Shown piece after piece: positions 34,840 through 42,759 of a DNA stretch of 64,000 nucleotides (the first letter of the stretch is position 1; the number at the start of each line of letters is the position of its first letter). The DNA is taken from the NCBI GenBank assembly GCA_963522175.1, contig CAUQXC010000002.1, positions 186,001-250,000 on the forward strand, read 5' to 3'. The notes under the pieces are model-generated. The model saw only the letters and a list, made by a program, of their open reading frames with translations, made no database searches and was not told where the DNA came from. The stretch comes from CAKAHY01 sp963522175 (GTDB lineage: Bacteria; Bacillota; Clostridia; Lachnospirales; Lachnospiraceae). Made by a program: the position numbers and the translations under genes.

Positions 34840-35448
34840 TTATTCTTCTTTTCTGTTTATAATTATCATACCGCCTTTTTTCTTGAATCCGGTATCCCAA
34901 AGCTCTTTAAAATTAAGCCACTCGTATTTTCCGTAGGTTACAGCCTTTACGTACAAGTCATCTCCTTCTTCTTCGTAGCCCGCAAAGTTATACCAGTGCC
35001 ATTCATAAAAATCAAATTTTTTATTTTTATGTCTTAAAGTAAGCATGGGAACCAAAAAATTATTATCTATGCGGTTTTTCAACACTTTTTTTGCCAAAGA
35101 ATACTCTTCGTGCCCCGAAAGTCCTTTTACCTCTACATTTGTATAATTTCTGTCGGCGAAAAAACGCTTTATTCCCTCTATGTAAATTTTCAATTTATCT
35201 ATTCCCGTCCATCTCGGACGCAAATAAGGCTTCATAGTCTTTGAAAATTTAACATAATCCTCCTTGCTCACTCTATAGGCATTGTAAGGATAAAGAGCAA
35301 GCTCTCCGTATTTTCTGTCCAAAAATATAGCTACATCCATAGCCGTAACGGCACCGCAGCCGCCGAGCTTCATCCAATAATCTTTAAAATCATCTTGAGA
35401 AAATCCGATTTCATTTCCTATCTTATAATAATCCAGTTCTTTATGCAT
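34840..35448 (-). CDS. Hypothetical protein, papain-like (C39/BtrH-type) fold suspected
   Basis: A 202-residue protein without signal peptide or membrane helix. KLGGCGAVTAMDVAIFL near residue 30 resembles the Cys-containing helix of papain-like C39/BtrH-type proteins, and WHWYNFAGYEEE (~residue 150) with KYEWLNFKELWDTG offers a His and a Trp/Asn side of such a fold. I do not recognise a named family and infer only a possible cysteine-peptidase-like fold. It lies 15 bases downstream of a HAD-phosphatase gene and ends at a strong terminator. Confidence 0.6.
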   Translation of the reverse strand: MHKELDYYKIGNEIGFSQDDFKDYWMKLGGCGAVTAMDVAIFLDRKYGELALYPYNAYRVSKEDYVKFSKTMKPYLRPRWTGIDKLKIYIEGIKRFFADRNYTNVEVKGLSGHEEYSLAKKVLKNRIDNNFLVPMLTLRHKNKKFDFYEWHWYNFAGYEEEGDDLYVKAVTYGKYEWLNFKELWDTGFKKKGGMIIINRKEE

Positions 35449-35463
35449 AATCTCATTAACATC

Positions 35464-36375
35464 CTATCTGTTAAATATAAATTTATCTATTACATGGGCT
35501 ATTCCGTCCTCATCATTGCTTAAAGTAATATAGTCGGCTACATCCTTCGCTTCCTTAACCGCATTTTCCATAGCCACTCCCAAGCCCGCAAAATTTATCA
35601 TACTTACATCATTAAAGCCGTCTCCACAGGCTATGACTTCACTCACCTTAAGTCCCAGAATCTCCAAAAGTCTTTCTATACTTTTAGCCTTATCTATGCC
35701 TTTGGGCAACACTTCAAGGAAAAAGGGCTCACTTCTGTAAACTTCAAACCTGTCTCCGAGTACATCGCTTAAAACGGCTTCTTTATCCTTCAAATATTCT
35801 ATATCACTGTCTCTCACACCTGCATAGCTGAGCGGTACGGGATAATCTTTTATAAAAAAATCTTTAGAAGGCTTAGTTTTTATATTTTCTTCGTCATAAA
35901 ACATAACAAACTTCGGTACTTCAAAATTCATGTAAGCTTTTACATCCGGAATTTCTTTAATCTTCATTTTGTTTATTCCGGCTTCTATGTTCATATACCT
36001 GTTATTTGCGTTATTCGTTATCAAAATATCTTCATTTTCCGTACATGCAAAATCAAGCTTATACTTGTCCGTCAGAGCAAGTATCTCTTCAAAAGCATCC
36101 GTATCTATCACCTGCTTATATAAAACCTGCTTACTTTTCGCGTCTATTATTCTTCCTCCGTTATAAGCGAGTATGTATCCTCCTCTTTCTTCAAGCTCCA
36201 AAGCATCCGCAACGGGTCTTATTCCGAAAGTGGGTCTTCCGCTTGCCAAAACCACCTTTACCCCGGAATCCATAGCCTCAAACAATGCCTCTTTTGTTCT
36301 CTTACTTACCTTCTTTTCGCTGTTTGTAAGGGTTCCGTCCAAATCCAAAATCAACAATTTATATTTATCTTTCAT
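35464..36375 (-). CDS. Cof-type HAD-IIB phosphatase
   Basis: A 303-residue haloacid-dehalogenase-like hydrolase of the Cof/IIB class, which dephosphorylates sugar phosphates or nucleotides such as flavin precursors. Motif I LILDLDGTLTNSEK has both catalytic Asp residues. Motif II is the VVLASGRPTFG region, motif III includes the KGIDKAKSIERLLE Lys, and motif IV is VIACGDGFNDVSMI. The cap domain occupies residues ~85-190. The specific substrate cannot be read. The ribosome site is weak, but the start fits the fold. It is followed 15 bases later by the papain-like gene. Confidence 0.9.
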   Translation of the reverse strand: MKDKYKLLILDLDGTLTNSEKKVSKRTKEALFEAMDSGVKVVLASGRPTFGIRPVADALELEERGGYILAYNGGRIIDAKSKQVLYKQVIDTDAFEEILALTDKYKLDFACTENEDILITNNANNRYMNIEAGINKMKIKEIPDVKAYMNFEVPKFVMFYDEENIKTKPSKDFFIKDYPVPLSYAGVRDSDIEYLKDKEAVLSDVLGDRFEVYRSEPFFLEVLPKGIDKAKSIERLLEILGLKVSEVIACGDGFNDVSMINFAGLGVAMENAVKEAKDVADYITLSNDEDGIAHVIDKFIFNR

Positions 36376-36505
36376 ATATATGATATACTCAAACTTACGA
36401 GTATCTCTCCTTTATAATTTTCCCCACGGAATATATATAATAAACAAGTTTTCCCTAATTGGCAAGTAAAAAATGCTGTATCCGTGTTTACTTTTATAAT
36501 AATTT

Positions 36506-36534
36506 TTGTTACAATAAATAAACCCTAGTAAAGT
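36506..36534 (+). promoter_or_regulatory. Predicted promoter of the Rrf2 gene
   Basis: TTGTTA (36506-36511), 17-base spacer and TAAAGT (36529-36534), ~32 bases before the start codon. The promoter overlaps an A/T-rich stretch that could hold an Rrf2 operator, but no clear dyad was seen. Confidence 0.4.
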
Positions 36535-36565
36535 GGTCTGAAATAGTATATTAAGGAGAAGGTTT

Positions 36566-36994
36566 ATGAGAATTTCAACACGTGGCAGATACGCTCTTCG
36601 TATGATGATAGAATTCGCTATGCACCCGGATACTCCGACTAAAATAATACAGGTCTCTAAAAATCAAGGTATATCCGAAAAGTATCTTGAACAAATAGTT
36701 TCGGCTTTGACAAAAGCCGGGTATGTAAAAGGAATCCGAGGGGCAGCCGGCGGCTATATGCTTGCAAAACCGGCAAAAGATTACTCTGTAGGTGACATAC
36801 TTAGGGTAACGGAAGGCTCGCTTGCGCCCGTTTTTTGTTTGGACAACGGCAGCGAACCTTGTGAAAAAGATAAAATCTGCGTGACAAAGAAAGTTTTTAA
36901 GAAAATCGAGGATGCCATCAATGATGTTGTGGATAACATAAGTCTTGATGATCTGCTTAGAGAAGAGCTTGCCGTTACGGGCAAAGCTCCTTAA
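36566..36994 (+). CDS. Rrf2-family transcriptional regulator with three Cys
   Basis: A 142-residue winged-helix regulator. The N-terminal MRISTRGRYALRMMIEFAMH and VSKNQGISEKYLEQIVSAL form the Rrf2 HTH, followed by the wing GYVKGIRGAAGGYMLAKP. Cys residues lie in VFCLDNGSEPCEKDKICVTK, a C-x7-C-x5-C pattern near that of IscR-like [2Fe-2S] sensors, so a role in iron-sulfur or cysteine/redox sensing is possible. The target is not visible; no isc or suf genes lie nearby. AAGGAGAAGG precedes ATG 36566. Confidence 0.9.
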   Translation: MRISTRGRYALRMMIEFAMHPDTPTKIIQVSKNQGISEKYLEQIVSALTKAGYVKGIRGAAGGYMLAKPAKDYSVGDILRVTEGSLAPVFCLDNGSEPCEKDKICVTKKVFKKIEDAINDVVDNISLDDLLREELAVTGKAP

Positions 36995-37036
36995 AAAAAC
37001 CGGTACCGCCCGTTTTGGGGCAGGTGCCGGTTTTTT
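36993..37036. terminator. Bidirectional terminator
   Basis: A-run plus ACCGG pairs with CCGGT plus T-run around a GC-rich inner stem, placed between the convergent Rrf2 and YkuD genes. Confidence 0.85.
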
Positions 37037-37045
37037 ATTATGACT

Positions 37046-37762
37046 TTAATAGTTTTTAAGTTTATCCTCATCCGATACTATAATAATCTTAGTATCTTTA
37101 TCAATGCCGCTAATAAGCTTTTTCATATATTCCTCGGAAATTCTTATACAGCCTGCGGAATATGTATCTTTATCGGTCTTTGTACAGTGGATAAACACCG
37201 CCGAGCCTTTATACGGAATGCAGTCTTTATTATAGTCCAAAACTATGCCGTAGTTGTAATACGGAGCCTGCCTTATCATATTTTCGGCTGAGTTCCATTC
37301 TTTTTTTGTTGTAGAAGTATTTACAAGTTTATTGTAAAATTTGCTCTCCGAATCATCTACCCAAAAATCACCCTTCTTAACTTTGTGATAAGGTAAAATA
37401 CTTCCCGGGTCTTTTTTGATTCCGAAGTTCATTGTAGCACTGAATTTTCCTTCCGGTGTCTTTTTATCCCCTTCTTTTTTCTCCTCGGAAATTCCGTTTT
37501 TACCGCATATACCGCCTACACTCCAGTTCTCGCTCCATACCCCCTCCGGACTTTTGGTGTAGTCATATACGTTTACCTTTGTTTTATCCTCTTTGTTACC
37601 CACTATAAGAACAATGTGTGTATTTTCTTTTGATATTTCCAAAGCATTTATATCAAAACTCGTTTTTTTATTTTCCTCTTTTGCAAAAGAAGAAAATAAG
37701 AAGGCTGATGTAAACAATAATGCAACAATCAAAGTTTTATAAATCCCGGTAAATTTTTTCAT
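37046..37762 (-). CDS. YkuD-family L,D-transpeptidase-like exported protein
   Basis: A 238-residue exported protein with a signal peptide in the first ~27 residues (TLIVALLFTSAFLFSSFA). The YkuD domain shows the catalytic signature VFIHCTKTDKDTYSAGCIRI near residue 200, where the Cys and His are the usual active-site residues of L,D-transpeptidases that make 3-3 peptidoglycan cross-links. The GGICGKNGISEEKKEGDKKTPEG stretch also fits the family. It starts a few bases after the stop of one of two paralogous membrane proteins, so all three may form one transcript. Confidence 0.87.
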   Translation of the reverse strand: MKKFTGIYKTLIVALLFTSAFLFSSFAKEENKKTSFDINALEISKENTHIVLIVGNKEDKTKVNVYDYTKSPEGVWSENWSVGGICGKNGISEEKKEGDKKTPEGKFSATMNFGIKKDPGSILPYHKVKKGDFWVDDSESKFYNKLVNTSTTKKEWNSAENMIRQAPYYNYGIVLDYNKDCIPYKGSAVFIHCTKTDKDTYSAGCIRISEEYMKKLISGIDKDTKIIIVSDEDKLKNY

Positions 37763-37770
37763 AGTTTAAC

Positions 37771-38763
37771 CTATCCCTTTTTCAACTGACGGTAAGCCTG
37801 CTGCGTTTCGGTAGAAAATCCCAAAAGAACATCAGGATACCTGTCGCCTATATACATAATCAATCTGTCTATAGCCACATCCGAATAATTCTGAATATTT
37901 AAAACATGATACTTTTTGTGCGAATGTCTTCCGTTTACTTCCGTAAAAATATTAATATAAAGATTTACACCGACAGTAGCACCCGAATACTTTGTAGTAT
38001 TTACAAGCTTATATACCCAACGCACTGTAGACAAATCTACAACATTGAAATCTGTTGAATTTATAATCAAAAAGCCTTTATAAACATAAACTTTTATAGT
38101 ATTATCCGCATATTCGCTGTTTGTTTCTATAATATCCAAATTGTCCTTAAGCTCGGGAAACCTTTCATATAAAACCTCGTAAGACTTTGCATTGTCCGCT
38201 TTTACCTTAAATGCAAGGAAGATAAAATATACCACAAGCCCCATGCATATAAGAAAAATAAGAGTATCCATAAAGTTGGATGCAAAGAAGCTTTGATGGA
38301 CTAAAATATTTTCCGCCCATATCGTAGGATTTCCTTCCCCAAATATATTTTCAGGGTAAGCCAGAAAATTTTTGAAATCATTAGTTATATCTTCATCCAC
38401 TTTAACCTTGAGATAAACGGGCGTTTCAAGTTCTCCTCCGGTTTTAGCCAGCTTTGCGATCTTGGAGTCCCACCTGCTTGTCTCAAGACAGTAATAACCG
38501 TCCTCAAGACCTACAAGATACCAATACCTGTTCCCCGATACCTTAGCTATAGGACCGTAAACTTCATAGGCTTCAATAGCATAAGTATTATGTTTTGAAG
38601 CATCCGTATCATGCAAATAAGCTCTTCCGCTCGTGTATAGGCTCTTTGCCGAACCGAGTCCCGAAAAACCTCCCTTCATAAAAAGCCATGTGAAGCCTAT
38701 AAACAGAAATACTACAGCCAATATTGCATATTGCGCCGTTCCCTTATTTCGATTCTCTTTCAT
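37771..38763 (-). CDS. Membrane protein, paralogue B
   Basis: A 330-residue protein of a type I do not recognise. It has an N-terminal membrane helix (YAILAVVFLFIGFTWLFMK), an extracytoplasmic domain with the repeated segment YWYLVGLEDGYYCLE, a second helix near residue 175 (LIFLICMGLVVYFIFLAF), and a cytoplasmic C-terminal domain ending GDRYPDVLLGFSTETQQAY. It shares these with the 38779-39798 gene, so they are tandem paralogues. AAGGA precedes ATG 38763. The YkuD gene begins 8 bases downstream. Confidence 0.75.
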   Translation of the reverse strand: MKENRNKGTAQYAILAVVFLFIGFTWLFMKGGFSGLGSAKSLYTSGRAYLHDTDASKHNTYAIEAYEVYGPIAKVSGNRYWYLVGLEDGYYCLETSRWDSKIAKLAKTGGELETPVYLKVKVDEDITNDFKNFLAYPENIFGEGNPTIWAENILVHQSFFASNFMDTLIFLICMGLVVYFIFLAFKVKADNAKSYEVLYERFPELKDNLDIIETNSEYADNTIKVYVYKGFLIINSTDFNVVDLSTVRWVYKLVNTTKYSGATVGVNLYINIFTEVNGRHSHKKYHVLNIQNYSDVAIDRLIMYIGDRYPDVLLGFSTETQQAYRQLKKG

Positions 38764-38778
38764 AACTGCATTCCTTTT

Positions 38779-39798
38779 TTATAACTGAATTTGTTTTTTT
38801 AAATTATTGTAGGCTTCTTTTGCCTCCTTGGAAAATCCCAAAATGATATCAGGATGGCGATCTCCTATAAATAAAATCAGATTGTTGAGGGCATCCTCCG
38901 TATAATTTTTAATTTTCTTAACTATGAACTGCTTATGCTTATACTTGTTTTTAGCCTTATTTTTTTCATATACATTGATCATGAAATTTGTCGCTACGGT
39001 AACGACTCCGTAGTATTTCGTTCTCATTATGGTCGAATATATCCATGCGGTATTTTCCAAGTCTATAACATTAAAGCCGCCGTGATCCTGTATCAAAAGC
39101 CCCTTGTAAACATACATCTTTAATTTTTCGTCACTGTACTCCGCTTTTGTAGGCAAAAGTTCAAGATTTCCTCTCAGTTCCGGATCTCTGGAATATAAAA
39201 GCTCGTATGATTCTACATTTATGCCTCTACGTCTGAAAGCTGTATAAATAAAGCCTATCGTAAAGGCCACAAACACCAAGGTTAAACCCACATCAAAAAG
39301 CTTGGATGCAAGAGATGCCTTGTAGACTAAAATATTGTCATACCATATCTGTATACCTTCTTTTTCTTCCTGTGTGAAACTGCGGTCCATAAAAGTTCTG
39401 AAATCTCTATATATATCCTCATCAACCCTTATGCTGATATACTCGGGATTTTCAGCCAAACTTTTATAATTTTCCACCATGGAAGAAATCTTTTCACTTC
39501 CTGCCGGCGGAACCTCCAGACAATAATAACCGTCTTCAAGTCCTACAAGATACCATGCCTCTCCGGACTCAAGATATACAATAGGCCCTGCCATATCATA
39601 AACCTCTACAGCATAAGTTCTGTCGTTTAAGTTAAAGGTATCGTGCAAATAGCTTTGATTAAGCTTGAATAAAGCCTTTTCCGATATGATGCCCAAAGCC
39701 GGATATCCTCTGACAGCTACCCACAATGCGGCTATGGCAACAAAAACCAAGGCAAATATGATATGCTGAACCACCCCTTTGTTAAGTCTTTCTTTCAT
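38779..39798 (-). CDS. Membrane protein, paralogue A
   Basis: A 339-residue protein paralogous to its downstream neighbour: helix HIIFALVFVAIAALWVAV at the N-terminus, an external domain with WYLVGLEDGYYCLE, a second helix VGLTLVFVAFTIGFIYTAF, and the C-terminal end GDRHPDIILGFSKEAKEAY. The conserved WYLVGLEDGYYCLE and tail suggest a common architecture of sensor or scaffold type, but no function is assigned. Gap to the downstream paralogue is 15 bases. Upstream ~170 bases hold the groESL terminator and no ORF. Confidence 0.75.
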   Translation of the reverse strand: MKERLNKGVVQHIIFALVFVAIAALWVAVRGYPALGIISEKALFKLNQSYLHDTFNLNDRTYAVEVYDMAGPIVYLESGEAWYLVGLEDGYYCLEVPPAGSEKISSMVENYKSLAENPEYISIRVDEDIYRDFRTFMDRSFTQEEKEGIQIWYDNILVYKASLASKLFDVGLTLVFVAFTIGFIYTAFRRRGINVESYELLYSRDPELRGNLELLPTKAEYSDEKLKMYVYKGLLIQDHGGFNVIDLENTAWIYSTIMRTKYYGVVTVATNFMINVYEKNKAKNKYKHKQFIVKKIKNYTEDALNNLILFIGDRHPDIILGFSKEAKEAYNNLKKQIQL

Positions 39799-39923
39799 AA
39801 TATTTTCTTATCCCTTTCAATTCTTAGTAATATTGAAATTAAATGCCTAAATATATTAACATGTTGTGCGGATTTTTTCAATTAGTATTCACATACGGTT
39901 AAGCTTATACTATTAATATTTTA

Positions 39924-39961
39924 TTACAAAAATAGTACAGACAATTCCTGTCTGTACTATT
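39924..39961 (-). terminator. groESL terminator
   Basis: A perfect 13-bp stem, AATAGTACAGACA (39931-39943) with TGTCTGTACTATT (39949-39961), loop ATTCC, and a T-rich tail on the minus strand. Confidence 0.9.
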
Positions 39962-39995
39962 AAAAACCCGAATATTTATTTATTTGAACTTAAAA

Positions 39996-41615
39996 TTACA
40001 TCATTCCCATTCCGCCGCCGGCAGGCATTGCAGGTGTATCCTCTTTGATATTTGCCACTACAGACTCCGTTGTAAGCAGTGTAGAAGCAACACTTGTAGC
40101 ATTTTGAAGAGCTGAACGTGTAACCTTTGCCGGGTCAAGGATTCCCGCCTTAACCATATCCACATATACTTCTTTGTATGCGTCAAAACCTGTTCCCGTT
40201 TCGCTTTCTCTTACCCTGTTTACAATAACGCTGCCTTCCAGACCTGCATTGCTTGCTATTATGTAAAGAGGTGCCTCAAGTGCCTTTAAAACTATCTTTG
40301 CACCTATTCTTTCGTCGCCGTCAAGACTGTCAAGCAAAGTAGCGACCTTCTTACTTGCATGTATGTAAGCCGAACCGCCTCCGGCAATAATTCCTTCTTC
40401 AACAGCCGCTCTTGTTGCGTTTAGCGCATCCTCCATACGAAGCTTTGCTTCCTTCATCTCTGTTTCGGTTGCCGCACCTACTCTTATAACCGCAACTCCT
40501 CCTGCCAATTTTGCAAGTCTTTCCTGAAGCTTTTCCTTGTCGAACTCGGAGCTTGTTTCCGCTATCTGCGCCTTTATCTGAGCCACTCTGTTTGATATCT
40601 CGGATTTATCGCCAAGTCCGTCCACTATAATAGTGTTTTCTTTCTGAACCTTAACCGACTTTGCTCTTCCCAAGTGCGAGAAATCCGTATCCTTGAGTTC
40701 CAAGCCGAGCTCTTCGCTTATAACGGTACCGCCTGTAAGTATGGCAATATCCTTTAACATCTCTTTTCTTCTGTCACCGTAACCCGGCGCCTTTACAGCC
40801 ACAACATTGAAGGTGCCTCTTAATTTATTTACTATCAAAGTGGTGAGAGCCTCTCCCTCAACATCCTCAGCAATAATGAGAAGCTTTGAAGATGTTTTAA
40901 CAAGCTCTTCAAGTATAGGAAGTATATCCTGAATATTTGAAATCTTTTTATCGGTTATGAGGATGTAAGGATTGTCAAGCTCGGACTGCATTTTCTCCAT
41001 ATCCGTGCACATATAAGGCGACAAATATCCTCTGTCAAACTGCATACCCTCAACAAGCTCAAGCTCCGTCTGCATCGTTTTTGACTCTTCTATGGTGATA
41101 ACTCCGTCCTTGCTTACCTTCTCCATAGCATCGGCAACCAAAGCTCCTACCTCATCATCGGCAGCGGAAATGGCAGCTACTCTTGTTATCTGCTCCTTGC
41201 CGTTTATAGGCTCGGACATTGCTTTAATAGCCTCTAATGCAAGGTCGGTAGCCTTCTTCATACCCTTTCTTAAAATTATAGGGTTTGCTCCCGCCGTGAT
41301 ATTTTTCATTCCCTCGTTAATCATAGCCTGTGCAAGAACCGTGGCCGTTGTTGTTCCGTCTCCTGCAACATCATTTGTCTTTGTGGCAACCTCTTTAACA
41401 AGCTGTGCCCCCATATTCTCGTACGGATCCTCAAGCTCTATTTCTTTTGCTATTGTTACACCGTCGTTTGTGATTAAAGGCGCTCCGAAAGATTTATCCA
41501 AAACCACGTTTCTTCCCTTAGGTCCCAATGTAACTCTTACCGTATCCGCCAATTTATTAACACCGGCTTCAAGTGCCGTTCTGGCCTGTGTTCCGTATTT
41601 AATATCCTTTGCCAT
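39996..41615 (-). CDS. groEL: Chaperonin GroEL
   Basis: A 539-residue 60-kDa chaperonin. Key segments are KFGSFG-like N-terminal AKDIKYG, GPKGRNVVLDKSFGAP and VAGDGTTTATVLAQ (ATP site), VEGMQFDRGYLSPY, and GIIAGGGSAY. It ends in the Gly/Met-rich tail GGGMGMM typical of group I chaperonins. It folds proteins in the cytoplasm with GroES in an ATP cycle. GAGGTG precedes ATG 41615, 18 bases after groES. Regulated by HrcA through the CIRCE site upstream of groES. Confidence 0.97.
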   Translation of the reverse strand: MAKDIKYGTQARTALEAGVNKLADTVRVTLGPKGRNVVLDKSFGAPLITNDGVTIAKEIELEDPYENMGAQLVKEVATKTNDVAGDGTTTATVLAQAMINEGMKNITAGANPIILRKGMKKATDLALEAIKAMSEPINGKEQITRVAAISAADDEVGALVADAMEKVSKDGVITIEESKTMQTELELVEGMQFDRGYLSPYMCTDMEKMQSELDNPYILITDKKISNIQDILPILEELVKTSSKLLIIAEDVEGEALTTLIVNKLRGTFNVVAVKAPGYGDRRKEMLKDIAILTGGTVISEELGLELKDTDFSHLGRAKSVKVQKENTIIVDGLGDKSEISNRVAQIKAQIAETSSEFDKEKLQERLAKLAGGVAVIRVGAATETEMKEAKLRMEDALNATRAAVEEGIIAGGGSAYIHASKKVATLLDSLDGDERIGAKIVLKALEAPLYIIASNAGLEGSVIVNRVRESETGTGFDAYKEVYVDMVKAGILDPAKVTRSALQNATSVASTLLTTESVVANIKEDTPAMPAGGGMGMM

Positions 41616-41633
41616 AATAATTCACCTCTTTTA

Positions 41634-41918
41634 TTATTCTATAATTGCCAATATATCATTTTGCTTTACAACAATAAAGCTTCCGTCATCAAGTTCAACT
41701 TCCGTACCGGAATATTTTGAATAAATTACTTTATCTCCGACCTTAACCTGCATTTTCACTTCTTTTCCGTCTACAAGTCCGCCCGGACCTACAGCGATAA
41801 CTTCCGCCTGAGAAGGCTTTTCCTTCGCCTGTCCTGTTAAAACTATGCCTGATTTTGTTGTTTCTTCAGCTTGTAACTGCTTTAAAACCACTCTGTCAAA
41901 TAAAGGTGTCAATTTCAT
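41634..41918 (-). CDS. groES: Co-chaperonin GroES
   Basis: A 94-residue 10-kDa co-chaperonin (LTPLFDRVVLKQLQAEE at the N-terminus, GIVLTGQAKEKPSQAEVIAVGPG, VIYSKYSGTEVEL), which caps GroEL. AAAGGAG precedes ATG 41918. First gene of the groESL operon. Confidence 0.97.
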   Translation of the reverse strand: MKLTPLFDRVVLKQLQAEETTKSGIVLTGQAKEKPSQAEVIAVGPGGLVDGKEVKMQVKVGDKVIYSKYSGTEVELDDGSFIVVKQNDILAIIE

Positions 41919-41971
41919 ATATATTCTCCTTTAACTTTAATTTAATTTAGGGTTAGTCCCTTAATGAGCTT

Positions 41972-42000
41972 ACTATATCACTAACTGTTAGCACTGTCAA
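41972..42000 (-). promoter_or_regulatory. groESL promoter
   Basis: TTGACA (41995-42000), 17-base spacer and TATAGT (41972-41977) on the minus strand, nearly consensus. The -35 lies inside the CIRCE element, so HrcA binding would block it. Confidence 0.8.
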
Positions 42001-42014
42001 GTAAGGAGTGCTAA
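41988..42014. promoter_or_regulatory. CIRCE (HrcA operator)
   Basis: TTAGCACTG-N9-GAGTGCTAA matches the canonical TTAGCACTC-N9-GAGTGCTAA except for one base. The HrcA repressor is not in the window. Confidence 0.93.
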
Positions 42015-42017
42015 TTT

Positions 42018-42749
42018 TTATATGTTGTTTTCAGCCATGGTTTTAAGAACCTTTGCATTTCTTTCTTCAATATTTTCATCCTTCTCAAACACCATATTTT
42101 TCTCTATAAGACCGTCTCTCATAAACAGTACCCTGTCGGCTCTTGCCGCAACCTTCGGATCATGTGTAACGAGTAAAACCGCCGTTCCTTCCTTATTGAT
42201 TTCAAGCAAAAGATCCATAACCTCGGCTCCCGTTTTTTGATTTAAGGCGCCTGTAGGCTCATCACCGAAAATAATACCGGGCTGATTTATTATTGCTCTG
42301 CAGATAGCCGCTCGCTGAAGCTGTCCGCCTGAAGCTTCTCTTACATCATTTTTTGCTATGCCGCCTATGCCCATCCTATCCATAAGCTTTTGCGCCGAGG
42401 CATAAATCATTTCATTTGAATATTTTCTAAGTTCCAAAGCGGGAAAGACTATATTATCTTCAATAGACAAATTCTTTAAAAAATCCACCTTTTGGAAAAT
42501 GAAACCCATCTTTTCCAATCTAATCTTTGACATTTCCTTTTCTTTAAGCTTAGCCATAGGTTCGGTATCAAAATATACTTCTCCCTCACTTACGGTATCC
42601 ATTCCGCTTATACAATACAAAAAAGTCGACTTGCCGCAACCGCTGGGCCCCATCACGGCAACAAATTCTCCTTTTTTCATTTCGAAATCTATACCTCTTA
42701 ATACCTCGTTATTACCGAATTTTTTATGTAAATTTTTCACTATAAGCAT
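42018..42749 (-). CDS. ABC transporter ATP-binding protein (MacB/LolD type)
   Basis: A 243-residue ATPase with Walker A GPSGCGKSTF, the Q-loop region MGFIFQKVDFLKNL, signature ASGGQLQRAAICRAI, Walker B IIFGDEPTGAL and H-loop LLVTHDP. It is followed on the minus strand by the CIRCE of groESL only a few bases away. It starts 11 bases after the FtsX-like gene and is its ATPase partner, with AAGGGAG at its start. Confidence 0.92.
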   Translation of the reverse strand: MLIVKNLHKKFGNNEVLRGIDFEMKKGEFVAVMGPSGCGKSTFLYCISGMDTVSEGEVYFDTEPMAKLKEKEMSKIRLEKMGFIFQKVDFLKNLSIEDNIVFPALELRKYSNEMIYASAQKLMDRMGIGGIAKNDVREASGGQLQRAAICRAIINQPGIIFGDEPTGALNQKTGAEVMDLLLEINKEGTAVLLVTHDPKVAARADRVLFMRDGLIEKNMVFEKDENIEERNAKVLKTMAENNI

Positions 42750-42759
42750 AATATCTCCC

